64,000 nt of DNA from Diplonema papillatum (GCA_030068145.1 JAPJBO010000098.1:1-64000); one strand, 5' to 3'; counted from the first letter of the stretch, positions 10,400-21,959 are shown. The notes: generated from the sequence alone by a model not told the origin. A program made the numbers and translations.

Positions 10400-12267
10400 T
10401 GGCACATCGAACACGTTGGTACCGGTGTAGTCGTTTTGATTCGACCAGCTTGCAGCTGTTCCGTCCGCAACCCGTGAATCGAAAAAATGGTAGAAGGTGT
10501 GAAAAGACTGCTGGCCCCTCATCCCACGAGGGCCCGAGGGACTTGAATTGAGAAGAAGACACGGCGAGTGCAGCATGGGACGAAGGCGGACAGGCTACGC
10601 AGTGGAGACACTTCTTTTTCCTTTTTTTTTTCTTTTGTGAAACACAAGCTTCTTCCTTCCCGCTTCTCCAATGAAGAGAAGACAAAAAAAAAAAAGAAAA
10701 CATTATCCAAAACTCCTTTTCCTTTTCTGTTTTCTGCCCCCTCTTACCCTTCTTATTCCTTATACCGTTCCCTCCCGTTCCACGATTCCTTTCTATTCAA
10801 AAGACATTTCGCATTCTCTTTGGTACATAGGTGTCAGCTTACTGACACCTGGAGCATTGAAAAAAAAAAAAAAAAAAAGGATACTCTACCCCGTGCAGCC
10901 TGTGAGCGATGAGACAAAGCGACAATCTCCTCTCGCAAAGCTTTAACTCGGAGGGAGAAGGAATAATATAAGAAACTATCTACAATATGACAAGCGTGAA
11001 AGTGTACACAAGTTTTATTAGTCGTATACGATCGAAGATCTTAGAACCCCGTCGCTCCCGAGAAAAACACCGTAATTTTACCCTCGCTTGCAGAAGTTCG
11101 TGGCATACACACGAGAATCTCTGCATGACCTTTCTACGTTTGTTACGCACCATCAATCTGGCATCACGCAACACTAGCAAGGACGAGAGCAGCGAGCACT
11201 GAGCCGCGAGACGGGCGAGGAGGAGAATATTAACCTCAACATACTATGACCGCACCAACAATCTTCAAGGGGAAAACTATTTTCGGTTCGGGAGTTTCCT
11301 TGGCAGGCACAAGCGTCGTCACAGCTTGCTGTGTTGTATCTTGTGCAAAAGCACACCTGGCGCAGCAAACCTGAGGGTAGCACCCGACATACCCGAGCTG
11401 AGAGGTTCTCGTTTTGCATCAAAGACCAGACCGAAGGAGTGTAGGGTGTCCACGTAAAAACACAAAAAAAAATGCATAAAAGCCATCGGTAGTGCCCGCG
11501 GGGCAAAGTAGACCCCCGCGAATGTCTACCGATGAACTAAAAACACTAAAAAAAAAGGGACAGCAAAAAAACATTTAAAAAAAAATGTAAAAAAAAAAAA
11601 AAAAAAAACACCCGAAAAAAAAAAAGAAGAAAAAAAACGTTCCCGGCTCTACCGGGGCCCTCTCAGGTATTCTTGTTCTTGTTCTCCTTTTTTTTTTGCT
11701 TCTCGTCTTTCTGATTGCTTTCTTCCGCATTGTTTGCTTTTCTTTTGTGCACCTGCTTTGCAGGAAGCCCCGAGGTAGCCCGTTCGCAGGCGCAAGGAAG
11801 GAAAGGCCGTCTAAACAAATAGAAAGGAGACAAAATGCAACCTGGAAACAGTCTCAGCCCCGGACGGGAGGGGAGACTTGCATTTACACAAACAAAGGTT
11901 TTTGCTTTCCTTCTAAAAAAAGTCCTGGACTTGGCTGGCCAAAACGCGAAAGCGAGCAACAAGATCTTCGAAAGAGGCAGCAAAAAAAGACTACACAGAC
12001 CCGCGCTCCTACGCATTTCTGCATTTATTACGTCTTTTCGATCACCCGAAGACGTTAGAATCTCGGACTCTCGGCCAGAAAAAGGGGGGTCCCGATCGTT
12101 CGAAAACAGTATTGGTGTCACCAAAGCCCCGACCTTGGCGAGCCAAAGCAAGTAGCGAAAAGGCACGAGTTAGTGCCATCGGCAAGAAGAAGTACCCGAA
12201 ACCCCCGCCAAGTATTTTAGAGTGAAAGCGCTTCAAAAACGTCAACAAAGGCACACCTCTACATCAG
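10400..12267. other. Gene-free stretch rich in A and T homopolymers
   Basis: Poly(A) and poly(T) runs at about 10620-10640, 10684-10695, 10860-10878, 11578-11610 and 11688-11698. Several ORFs of 100-170 codons occur, but they follow the A/T bias and have no recognisable motif. Confidence 0.5.
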
Positions 12268-12960
12268 CAGCCATATGTTTAAGTCAATGCGGGACTGAAA
12301 AAGTGCGGGAGTGGCCACTCCTGCATTGAGGGGGTCCCACTCCCGCATTGAGGGAGTGCCACTCCCTCATTGAGGGGGTCCCACTCCCGCATTGAGGGAG
12401 TGCCACTCCCTCATTGAGGGGGCCCCACTCCCTCATTGAGGGGGTCCCACTCCCTCATTGAGGGAGTCCCACTCCCTCATTGAGGGAGTCCCACTTCCGC
12501 ATTGAGGGGGTCCCACTCCCGCATTGAAGGGGTCCCACTCCCGCACTGAGGGAGTGCCACTCCCTCATTGAGGGGGTCCCACTCCCGCACTGAGGGAGTG
12601 CCACTCCCTCATTGAGGGGGTCCCACTCCCGCATTGAGGGAGTGGCCACTCCCTCATTGAGGGCCTCATTGAGGGAGTGCCACTCCCTCATTGAGGGGGT
12701 CCCACTCCCGCATTGAGGGGGTCCCACTCCCTCATTGAGGGGGTCCCACTCCCGCATTGAGGGGGTCCCACTCTCATTGAGGGGGTCCCACTCCCGCATT
12801 GAGGGGGTCCCACTCCCGCATTGAGGGGGTCCCACTCCCGCACTGAGGGAGTGCCACTCCCTCATTGAGGGGGTCTCACTCCCGCATTGAGGGAGTGAGG
12901 CCGACGGCACAAACGACCGCAAACCGCTCCCGCAATCCGGAGTGGGAGTCCGGGGTGTAC
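12265..12960 (+). mobile_element. MITE-like element with an expanded 22-bp internal minisatellite
   Basis: The same element, inverted and short, lies at 34088-34234. The shared flanks are CAGCAGCCATAT plus AAGTCAATGCGGG on the left and CCGCAATCCGGAGTGGGAGT on the right. The right end is AGTCCGGGGTGTA, which in the 34 kb copy is matched by an inverted TACATCCCGGACT at the other end. Inside, a roughly 22-bp unit (CCCACTCCCGCATTGAGGG) is repeated about 25 times, with CCCTCATTG variants. Because the unit is quasi-palindromic, the array opens long spurious ORFs. Confidence 0.6.
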
Positions 12961-12988
12961 ACTACTTTTTACCACAAAGGAACCCTTT

Positions 12989-13050
12989 CGACGATGGTAA
13001 CCCTGAGGCTATACAACCCCGGATTTTCAAGCGAACTTTCACCCTAAACG
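12989..13050 (+). repeat. Dispersed promoter-like motif, copy near 13.0 kb
   Basis: Contains CAACCCCGGATTTTCAAGCG followed by AACTTTCACCC. A decayed tandem pair of its core follows at 13260-13330. Confidence 0.6.
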
Positions 13051-13736
13051 ACGCAGGCAGGATCAACCGTGACAAACAAGCCGAAGGCGCTTGTCTTTTT
13101 CTCAGGAGTTCGGAAGTACTGTCGTACTGAAGGGAAGACTATCCGCGGAACAGCCGAGTGAGAGAAGATAAACGAAATCAACCGAAAGATGCTGCAATTC
13201 TGAAATCTTCCCCACGGGGAGTGTTTGCTCCCTTGTGCATGCGAAGAACAAAAAGTTTCAAAATTTCAAGCGAACTTTTAAGTGCACGCGAAGAACAAAA
13301 AGTTTCACGCGAACTTTCAGTCTCTAAAAAGAAAAAAAAAGTTGCACCTTGAGCATTGGCGCCATCGCTGGTCAGTTGATGCTGACATCGTTCGGTTTTT
13401 GGCTTGTCGATGCAAGACATCGTGACTTCAGAAAGGTTCTCTTCCTCGTCTCAAGTAAGACCAACACCAACCCCGAAAGACATCGACGTCAACAATAAAG
13501 TCCCGGGGCCTTGACGCGAATGTGGTCACTGTAAAAAATATTGACCAGCGCTTTTTTTCGCGGCGTCGTGCGCTTCAATCCCGAACGATGGCCGTTCAAT
13601 GGTTGCCGATGTTCGAGTTAGGTCTCAAGCCTGCCCAAGCAAACCCGTTACGTTCTTGCCTTCTGCTTGATCGGTCGAGTTTCGACGAAGGCCGATTGTC
13701 TTCTGCTTGATCGCTCGGGTTTCAACGAAGGCCAAT

Positions 13737-13812
13737 TCCCATTGACTATCGCGTCTGGCCGCGGTCTTCATCGTTCCCAGAGCCAAGACATCCACCGATA
13801 AGTGCAATTGAT
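13737..13812 (-). rRNA. 5.8S rRNA, 5' fragment (non-functional)
   Basis: Read on the minus strand, the segment gives CACTTATCGGTGGATGTCTT, then GGCTCTGGGAACGATGAAGA, then a diverged match to the usual GCAGCGAAATGCGATA stretch, and then stops. This is the conserved start of eukaryotic 5.8S rRNA. About half of the molecule is present. It is followed by minisatellite units whose first bases (GAATTGGCC) resemble the next part of 5.8S. Confidence 0.75.
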
Positions 13813-13962
13813 GTCACCCTCGATCAACCGCAGTTGAGCCGAGGGGAACAGTTGTTTTGCCTTTCCGATTGCTCGGGATTTTCGATTTCCTTCATGACCA
13901 TGTTTGAATCCTCGGTTTCCAATCTGTTTGAAAGTCGTTTCCTCATTCCATTCAGAATTGTC
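13813..13962 (-). other. ITS1 fragment upstream of the 5.8S piece
   Basis: On the minus strand this precedes the 5.8S fragment and aligns with 35785-35925, which precedes the other 5.8S fragment. Shared blocks are GAGGAAACGACTTT, ATCGAAAATCCCGAGC, GGAAAGGCAAAACGAC (with changes) and GGTTGATCGAGGGTGACAT. Two loci with the same order support an rDNA spacer origin. Confidence 0.6.
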
Positions 13963-14775
13963 TTCTGCTTGATCGGTCAGGTTTTAACGAAGGCCGATTG
14001 TCTTCTGCTTGATTGGTCGGGTTTTAACGAAGGCCGATTGTCTTCTGCTTGATTGGTCGGGTTTTAACGAAGGCCGATTGTCTTTCTGCTTGATCGCTCG
14101 GGTTTCAACGAAGGCCAATTGTCTTCTGCTTGATCGGTCAGGTTTTAACGAAGGCCGATTGTCTTCTGCTTGATTGGTCGGGTTTTAACGAATGCCAATT
14201 CTTCTGCTTGATCGGTCGAGTTTCGACGAAGGCCGATTGTCTTCTGCTTGATCGCTCGGGTTTCAGCGAACACCGATTGTCTTCTTCTTGATTGGTCGTG
14301 TTTTAACGAAGGCCGATTGTCTTCTGCTTGATTGGTCGAGTTTTATCGAAGACCGATTGTCTTCTGCTTGATCGGTCGGGTTTTAACGAAGGCCTATTGT
14401 CTTCTGCTTGATTGGTCGGGTTTTAACGAATGCCAATTCTTCTGCTTGATTGGTCGAGTTTTAACGAAGGCCGATTGTCTTCTGCTTGATTGGTCGAGTT
14501 TTCACGAAGACCGATTGTCTTCTGCTTGATCGGTCGGGTTTTAACGAACGCCAATTGTCTTCTGCTTGATCGGTTGGGTTTCAACGAAGGCCGACGCGCA
14601 ATACGCATACCATCAAAGCGGGAGAAGGGAAACCATTTCAACCTAGCAACTAACGGACTTGCGGACGGGATGAAAATATGGGTTCGACGTACCAACGCCC
14701 ACCTGATTGTTCCCCTGTAATTAACTGCGGACCACCTGCTGTTTGTGTTGGTCCGAAATGAATTCAAGCAAGTTC

Positions 14776-15032
14776 AACAATGTGTGTGTGTGTCTGTTTG
14801 TGTGTATGTGTACGTGTGGGGAGGAGGGAGTGCAAACAAGAGATGTAAGGCAGTGCAGTTTGGTTCCTCGGACCTGCCCGTTGTTTGCATTCTAGTTCCA
14901 ATCTTTCCGAGGTTGGACAGGGGTAGTATTACGCAACAGTCCAGGCCTCTGTTCGTACTCCCCCTTTCAAGCTTGCTTGAGCGCCGAAGGTGCGTCTGTG
15001 AGTGTGAGTGTGAGTGTTTGTGTGTGTGTGGA
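14776..15032 (+). repeat. Two GT-rich microsatellites
   Basis: Imperfect (GT)n at 14780-14817 and 14997-15030 with about 180 bases of plain sequence between them. Confidence 0.7.
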
Positions 15033-15117
15033 ACGGTCCCCTGCACGAAGGAGGCGGCTATCGCCTCTCTTTTGTGTAGTGCGCTCGCGAATGCAAATGA
15101 CAAAAATAATCGGGAAG

Positions 15118-15770
15118 GTGTGACTGACATACTTTGATCCTGTTGGTTCGGGCTAGTTGAGGAGTGCTACCTTTTGCCGGAATATTACTAGTTATGGAAG
15201 CCAGCTCCACCCGAATTCTCCTGGTGTCGATTCGAGGTGGTCGGGCTCGTCTAGCCATGCGTCTTGCTCCTATTCCCTCAGTAAACTGCAAGTACCCAAC
15301 GAAAGCATTGGTATGAGCCGGTTCAACCCCTGCTGATAGACTGCTGATAGTTTGGGGTAGTTGAGGGTAGAATGCAGAATATCTGTGGCGACGGCCTGCA
15401 TAGACTGTGCTTGCCTGTGACAGACAGCAGCAGGCAATCCGATGCAGTTCTAGGAAAATAGGGGGTGGACTTGCTCATAGCAGTTGGCAGCGCACTACTT
15501 GCAACTCGCCGCAGGAACAGGCGGGGTTCGCTGACGTCAATCAATGAAAGAAAAGGCGTCACTGGCGTGATCAGTTGCAAGTCTTGTTACGTAAGCGCCA
15601 GCTTACGAAAGGAAATTCTCGACGATGCTGCCGAAGAATACAGCACCGGGCAATTCGATGCAGCTCTAGGGACTAGTGATAGACCGTGGTGGACCGTGAT
15701 TCACTGTGATAAACAGCGGCAGGCACTTCGATGCAGGTTCAAGAGATAGGGACGGACCGGCTTAAGTGTT
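15118..15770 (+). repeat. Dispersed repeats G and H
   Basis: 15118-15292 aligns with 37058-37205 (GACTGACAT, then TTCGGGC.AGTT, GAGTTCTCCTGG-like and CAGTAAACT blocks). 15325-15480 and 15640-15750 share TCTGTGGCGAC and a (G)CAGGCAA..CGATGC..TT block with each other and with 37910-38010. No coding capacity was recognised. Confidence 0.45.
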
Positions 15771-15975
15771 GGTAGAGCGCGGGGTGCCGGTGTCCGTGCT
15801 TCCGGAGCGGTGGTCCAAAGAAATGCTTCTTCAGCACACTGTGAACGCCTGTTTTTTTTCCTCGTTTTTTTTTTCTTCTTTGGCTTTTCTTTTTTTGCCG
15901 AATCCCGCCCTCCTCCCATCTTTTTCCTAGTTCTACCTACATATGAAAAAAAAAGAGAAAAGAAAAGAGAAAAGG

Positions 15976-16246
15976 CCGCTCCTGGTCCAGGAACGTGACG
16001 GTCAACCACAGCTTGCAAAGCTTGAGTCGGAGGCAGCACAGTGCCACAACCCCGTCCGATCTGCCCTGCGGCTGACCGTCTCGACGAGCTTGTGTTCAGC
16101 GCGAGCGCCAAGCCCCAAGGTGCGCCAAGCCTCGATGCTTTAGTTAGGGAAATCGGTAGCCACTTGACTCGTAGGCCCGTGGCTCTGCAGTACCGCCGAA
16201 CACGTGAAGCTTGGCTCCCGTGTAGCAGGCTTTCCCTGGTACCTAA
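15976..16246 (+). repeat. SINE-sized repeat family A, copy 1
   Basis: About 271 bases from GGCCGCTCCTGGTCCAGGAA to GCTTTCCCTGGTACC, preceded by an A/G-rich tract. Near-identical full copies lie at 19749-20021 and, with an internal deletion, at 53489-53722. Read on the minus strand, the purine tract becomes a pyrimidine tail. I see no clear pol III A and B boxes, so the class is open. Confidence 0.75.
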
Positions 16247-16465
16247 CAAAAAAAAAAAAAAAAAGAAGAAACCCTCTCCAACTATTCCTTCGTTTTTTTT
16301 TTCCTTCTCTTTCACCCTTCCTCCTCTGCCGATTGTGCGCACACCTTGTCGTTTCACACACACGTCTTTCCGCTGGTTGCCTTTCCTCCACTTTCGCTGT
16401 GCACTTTCTTTCCGTGTCTTCTTCCACGTATTCCCGCAGTCCACTCCCCCCACCCCCCCTTCTAG

Positions 16466-16553
16466 ACAACATCTTCCTCGAAGAAGACTTGATGCTATCA
16501 TCAACCATGCATGAGAGGCAGTGCTCTGCCTAAAACATTAAACTAAGATTTTT
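16466..16553 (+). repeat. Dispersed repeat D, copy 1
   Basis: CATCTTCCTCGAAGAAGACT, then a GAGGCAGTGCTCTGCCTAAA hairpin-like block, then CATTAAACTAAGATTT. Further copies are at 22370-22430, 63866-63951 and (inverted) 5897-5945; only the 3' end is present at 23400. Confidence 0.7.
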
Positions 16554-17784
16554 ACATATGCGCCAGCTTGAAAGGAAATGCTCGACAATAACTGCCAGAC
16601 AAAGAACCGAAAGGATCCCAAGTGCTGTAACTACCGAACCACGTGTTGAACGGACGTGAGGTCATGCGGGTACCCCAACACGACAAATCACACAAACACA
16701 ACAGGTCAAAAGTCCTGAGTGAGAAAGCAACACACGGTGGTGTAAGGGAAGAACAAATCAGGTTGTGTTTGTAATTGTATATTTCCTCCCTTCCATTCGG
16801 AGTCAAAGCAGCTACGTCGAGTATTTTCAACCCCCCTCCCGATTCTGACAACACACGGAAGAGTCCAGCCGAAGCTGCACGCTCCACCCCCTTGCACCCG
16901 CGTGTAAGTGTACACCCGGACGCAGTCGGTGGGGCACCCGCTTTTTTTCCCGCTCGCCACAGAAAGCCGCCGCCGCGAACGGACCTCCCCCGACGCAGAG
17001 ATCCCCCTTTGACGATCCTGCTGACCACGTCCGCAAGCCCCCGGGTGATGCAGTCGTCTCTTCTTTGAAGGGAAGGCAGCCGTGCCCCGTCGACACGCTT
17101 CGCGCGGGAATAGGGTCAAGAACTATCCTGAAAAGCTGCAGGTCACTTGCTTTTGCCTTTTACTTTTATACTCGCATGAAAAAATGGACCCACCTCCGGC
17201 ATTCCTGACTTTAATCACGGGCGCGAAAGGGTTGTGCCCTATAGTGATGAGGTGGTTGACCAGGCCCCTACAATGCCTCGTGCACAACACGGCTTCACCA
17301 CTGAGATGCGGCCCTGCTTAGGTGTGCACTCAGTCCTCACGGGGCCAAGAGCTACCCCTCCTCGGCAATCCTGAAACGAAGATCGCCACTGCACGACGTC
17401 TGCGAGAAGAAGCTATTCGTTTGCTCGAGGACCCACAAGGCAGCGGCGGTGTCTCACTGAGAATAACCGCCCCCCTGCATCGATCCGCGCACTAGACTAC
17501 CTTCCCACCACACCCCTCCATGCTAACTAAGAACTTTTCCCCCTCGCTGGGGTCGGGGGGTGCTAAACGGTAGAGAAGAAAGAAACAAAAAAAAAAAAAA
17601 AAAAAAAACTGCGGTCGATCGGCACCGTGCGCCGGAGTGCCAGATCTCTGGCAAACCTCGTTTTCTTCTTTTTTTTTTTTTTTGTCCAACAAAATTTGCA
17701 AAAAATGCAATTTGGCAAGAGTGAAAACCGATCGATGGCAGCGTACTGTCCTCACTCCCGTTAGATGAAACAACAGGTTGGAAG
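16554..17784. other. Gene-free stretch
   Basis: No convincing coding sequence. Poly(A) at 17589-17608 and poly(T) at 17671-17683. The 150-codon minus-strand ORFs at 16.55-17.1 kb have no recognisable motif. Confidence 0.45.
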
Positions 17785-18190
17785 GAAGTGCCAGATCCCT
17801 GCAAAGCTGGGGGCGCCTAAATACGTGCACCAGGAGTTTGGAATAGCTAGGCAGGCCAAGCTCATTGCACAGAGAGAGCTTGCCACATCCTCGGGTGAGA
17901 TGTGCCGCCTGTGTAAAGACACTCAGCTGTTGCACCCAGGTAGTGACTGACCATGACGGGTGCTTGCACCATTGCACCAAGAGTTTGGAACAGCTAGTCA
18001 GAGAGCTTGCCACATCCTCGGGTCTCCGCAAGATGAAAACAGAAGTCTTGAGCCGAGTGCCGGATGGAGAAGCTGACAGCCTCCCACGCTCTATCCGTCC
18101 CCCGAAGGATCCCGTCCCACCCCACGACAGGAACCTCTGCTCTGACACTGCCATGACAAGAGGTAGGGCCTACCGTAAGTAAGGTATGCT
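17785..18190 (+). repeat. Local duplication containing CTTGCCACATCCTCGGGT
   Basis: A roughly 60-base block (GAGTTTGGAA.AGCTAG, then GAGAGCTTGCCACATCCTCG) occurs at about 17838-17897 and again at about 17982-18023. No gene seen. Confidence 0.5.
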
Positions 18191-18196
18191 GCAATG

Positions 18197-18363
18197 GCCG
18201 AAACCACCAATGACCAACAACCAAGGTACCCACTCATCCTCTTACCTCGTGTAACTACCACTCTTACGACACTCAGAGCACAAAGGATATCTCCCCAAAA
18301 CGACGAAGGTCACCCGGAGACTTTAAAACCCCGGAGTTTCAAGCGAACTTTCACTCTAAAAAT
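18197..18363 (+). repeat. Dispersed repeat family C, diverged partial copy
   Basis: Matches the first 170 bases of the longer copies at 20.9 and 24.7 kb (AACAACCAAGGTACCCAC, CCTCTTACCTCGTGTAAC). It ends with the full promoter-like motif (GGTCACCCGGAGACTTTAAA, then TTTCAAGCGAACTTTCACTC at 18338-18357). Confidence 0.7.
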
Positions 18364-18514
18364 GCTAAAGCGGGGGGGGGGGTTGAATAGTAAACCCCCC
18401 GAATATATAGTAACTTGCACTCTAATAAAAATAAATAACGCTAAAAAAATATTTGGCTTGAGGGCTCCGGCAAATAAGGGTTTATTATTCGATCCCCCCC
18501 CTTTACATCTAAAA
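18364..18514 (+). mobile_element. Short MITE with G-run terminal inverted repeats
   Basis: The left end TAAAGCGGGGGGGGGG with TTGAATAGTAAACCC is mirrored by the right end GGGTTTATTATTCGAT then CCCCCCCCTTTA. The same terminal sequence bounds the element at 55258-55602 and forms the tail of the second GAMT copy. The interior (about 90 bases) is non-coding. No clear target duplication beyond TA. Confidence 0.6.
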
Positions 18515-19200
18515 GCCACAGAAAAACAGGAAAGCAGAAAGAACGACCTCAGATACTGGGAACTCCACTACCCCACGTGCCCAGACTCTGGCCTAACTTT
18601 ACAAAGGGCTCTACGGCTGCCTCATGGCAATCTGACTTCTGACCACAAGAAACAGTCTGAAGAAAAACCAGCGGATTAGCTTCTTTATCCACCTTTGGAC
18701 GGTCAGTCCAAATTTGGAATGGCCGGCGGGGAAAAAAGAAGAAAATAAGGAAGACTTTAAGTTCGTACTGAATGCGAATGACAGAGAACTAAATAGTCTT
18801 TTATTTTCGATTAGTCAACCTCGGCGCCGCGCAGGAAACGTCTTCGAAGTCTCACGCACAGAGAAAGTTTCGCCAAAAGATAGTATGAAGATGTTATGTC
18901 TTGTAACACAGGGAGCTGCGCAGGGCTTGCGCCACCACTGCCGTCTGAGACGAAGAGTTGACCGCGACAATATATGGGCACCACACCACCACCCAAGCCC
19001 CGGCAGAGGTGGCCAGTGTGCAATCCGAGGGCCTCTCAGGGCCCAGCATTGTCGTGAAGATACGTCTCATCGCGCTGTGTTGAGCCCATTCCCGAGCGAG
19101 GACGCAAAAAGCCGTTAGCGGTCCAAATTTGGAAAACGTCCCGGACACCACCAAGCTAATGCCCTGGAAAAACAAGGGGGGAAAAAGAAAGCGGTAGCAA
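18515..19200. other. Gene-free stretch
   Basis: No coding sequence or known repeat recognised. Confidence 0.4.
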
Positions 19201-19543
19201 GGTCGCACCAGGGCTTACGCTCCGTTTTCGGTCTCGGAGAAAATACGTGTGGTCCACATGTGGACGCTCAAGGTTAGGGGAAAAAAAACCTGTCCCCCCT
19301 ATGTAGAAATTGTGTCACAACTATTAAACTTGGCGACACGGAGCTGTGCGGCCTTGGCGAGTTGTGGGCCTAGACACACCCTGCATGTGGACCAACCTGT
19401 GGCAAGCACATGTGGGGAAAAAAAAAAGATCAAAATCCACATGTGGTACCTGTGGATCCACACGTGGGGGAAAGAAAGTCCAAAAAAATTAACGTGTGGA
19501 AATCCACACGTTCCACACATGGAGCGTAAGCCCTGGGTCGCAC
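19201..19543 (+). mobile_element. hAT-type MITE with intact 8-bp target duplication
   Basis: The element occupies 19209-19535 (327 bp). Terminal inverted repeats are CAGGGCTTACGCTCC and its perfect complement GGAGCGTAAGCCCTG. They are flanked by the perfect 8-base direct repeat GGTCGCAC at 19201-19208 and 19536-19543. An 8-bp target duplication with CAGGG termini is the hallmark of the hAT superfamily. The interior is non-coding and carries palindromic CCACATGTGG-type repeats. It must have been mobilised in trans; hAT transposase remnants occur at 54.2 and 61.2 kb. Confidence 0.92.
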
Positions 19544-19748
19544 GGCACTAAACTGGCGCGCATCGTCGGAAACAACAACAACACAAAGCCCGGCGCAAAA
19601 AAGAACAATTCTGCCCACTGAAGACGCCGCTGAAGGGTTTCGACCGCACGCGGCAACGATTAGGATTGGTGCACTCGTGTTCGCGCTAAGGGAATAAGCA
19701 GCTGACTTCAGCCGGAAAGAAGAAGAAGAAAAAGAAAAAAAGAAAAAG

Positions 19749-20021
19749 GCCGCTCCTGGTCCAGGAACGTGACGGTCAACCACAGCTTGCAAAGCTTGAG
19801 TCGGAGGCAGCACAGTGCCACAACCCCGTCCGCTCTGCCCTGCGGCTGACCGTCTCGACGAGCTTGTGTTCAGCGTGAGCGCCAAGCCCCAAGGTGCGCC
19901 AAGCCTTGATGCTTTAGTTTGGGAAAAATCGGTAGCCACTTGACCCGTAGGCCCGTGGCTCTGCAGTACCGCCGAACACGTGAAGCTTGGCTCCCGTGTA
20001 GGAGGCTTTCCCTGGTACCAA
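19749..20021 (+). repeat. SINE-sized repeat family A, copy 2
   Basis: Same boundaries as the 16 kb copy with few differences. It appears to sit inside a sequence with CTTCAGCCGG on its left and TTTCAGCCGG on its right. Confidence 0.75.
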
Positions 20022-20029
20022 TTTCGCCA

Positions 20030-20275
20030 GGGCGGCTAAATTTCAGCCGGAAAAAAAAAAAAAAAAGAATTCTTGAAAAACCTGACCGGCTGATAAATCA
20101 GCCGGCTGATATTTGGAAGGTCTGCCGATCAGAAGGGGTTTACGGCCCCATCATGCCGGCGCATCAAGCTGATTGAGTGGCATAGCCAAAGTTTTACACG
20201 GTTGAAATTCGGCTGATTTTGTGAGAGTCTGCCGGTAAAGAAAGGGTTCGAAGTTTAATCAGCCGGCAACCCGGT
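20030..20275 (+). repeat. Cluster of CAGCCGG/CCGGCTG inverted motifs
   Basis: At least eight GCCGGCTGAT-like words in both orientations within 240 bases, interrupted by a 16-base poly(A). It may be the end of a foldback or MITE element; no boundaries resolved. Confidence 0.4.
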
Positions 20276-20886
20276 GCTCGCGCGCACACTGGTGCACTGC
20301 ACTCCGCAAAAAATAAAAGAAGACGAAGGGACAAACTCAAACCAGTGGCTTATATATGAGTCTGGTGCTCGGACCAAGTCCGAGCAACCAAAAAAAAGAA
20401 AAAAGCACAGAATGATGCAACGGCTGAGGGCCCAGCCCAGTAGTAGTGCTACATTACAACAGTCACACTAGCAGTACACAGCACCGGTTACTGCACCGTT
20501 GGATCATCGTTGAAGCAACGTGCAGCCTCAATTTTGGAACCTGTGACTGGCTCAATAGCTTGAAAAAAATTTCCGCGCCTGCGGCGCTGATATTTTTGGC
20601 TTGTGTATTGTTTCATGACGTGTTGCCAAGAAAGCGAAGACCGTGGCTGGCCGCCCTGCTGTTGCAGATTACTGCCAAGCGTTCTGAATGATCCCGGCAC
20701 TCTGTCGCCTTCTTCGCATGGCTCTTTTGCTTCCGAAGGACAGTCTCTGTGGACAGTAGTGACAACCACAAAGAGGTGCACCCTGTCGGATACATAAACG
20801 TGCAGTTGTGCCGCAACTGGGATTTTTAGTAACTCCGAGCAACTTATGGACAGTTACGTGGGAGGAATTTTTATATATAAGGCCCT

Positions 20887-21258
20887 GACTCAAACCCACG
20901 CACAAAAAAAAAGCAATGGCCAACAACTAAGGTACCCACCGATCCTCTTACCTCGTGTAACCACCACGCTTACGACACACAGAGCACAGAGGATATCTTC
21001 CCATAACGACGAAGGTCACCCGGAGACTTTAAAACCCCGGAGTTTCAAGCGAACTTTCACTCTAAAATAAAAGCATCAAAACGAGTTGACGTGCTGTCAC
21101 TTTCTCCTTCAGCGTCATGCTGAACAGAGGTTTGTGCCGTGGGTAAGGTATGTGTGGGAACGAGAGACTACAAAAAAGGCACTCACTGACGCTGTCTGTC
21201 CTCGCACCACCGCTACCTGTACCAACGCGTTGCAATTTGAAGAAGAAAAAACGTCGAA
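20887..21258 (+). repeat. Dispersed repeat family C, long copy
   Basis: About 370 bases nearly identical to 24697-25067. It contains the promoter-like motif at 21007-21067, followed by about 190 bases of non-coding sequence ending in GAAGAAGAAAAAACGTCG. No ORF of interest inside. Confidence 0.8.
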
Positions 21259-21955
21259 AGGCAACAATCTGTGCGCTCATACGGGATTGTCGGCAACGCA
21301 AAACCAGCCGAGGAGACGTTTAACGTGATATTCTACTCCAAAAGAGACGACCCCCCCCCCCGGTGCTACGGGAGTATCTGGCAACCGCTGCTTAACATGT
21401 ACTTAAAAGAACTCAATGCTTAACAGTGCTCACGTGGGCGGTGTCTTCGGACAGCACCTCGTGATGTTCGCATCACAAAACAAAGAAGACAGTGAAATGG
21501 TCGTTACCTGGTCGGGTTTCGCTCGCGACCGTTTCCTGAACAATCCTTCACTAAATCCGCGGTTAAATAACCTGGCCTCGGTGGTGCAAGCACCACGCGC
21601 TCTTCAAACCCAAGAAACATTTTCCCCCCTTCCGCTATACTGTGTATACTACTATAGACTCGGCTGGAGGCACGGGTCTCTCTCTCGTTTTTTGCCCGTT
21701 GAGATATTGTTGGCCCGAAAGTAAAAAGGCACCAGACTGTACATGCTCAACCCCGGTTGATTGTCGGCAACATAAGTCTAGAATACTATATCCGGTGTGC
21801 CTTTGTGTAGCTTACGCATTCTGGTTGAGAGGCGTTCTGGAACTGTCCGATCGAATACTGCAGATGACCAGGAACGAGAGTTCCTCTGGTACTGCGGGTT
21901 GCCTTGGCCTTGTGCTATGGTAAACAAAGATTCGCTCCCCCCCACAACCCCCTTC
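21259..21955. other. Gene-free stretch
   Basis: No coding sequence or repeat recognised. Confidence 0.4.
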
Positions 21956-21959
21956 TGCT

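Larger units (their letters stand above)
13655..14600 (+). repeat. 40-bp minisatellite interrupted by an rDNA fragment
   Basis: About 17 imperfect units of roughly 40 bases (CTTCTGCTTGATCGGTCGGG, then TTTTAACGAAGGCCGATTG). Two units lie left of the rDNA fragment and the rest to its right. Units differ by single bases and one- or two-base indels, so the array is not freshly expanded. Confidence 0.85.

Noticed and set aside
15701-16504. 267-codon minus-strand ORF
   Set aside because: Crosses repeat family A and homopolymer tracts; the protein is low complexity. A similar frame in the other family A copies is only the repeat itself.
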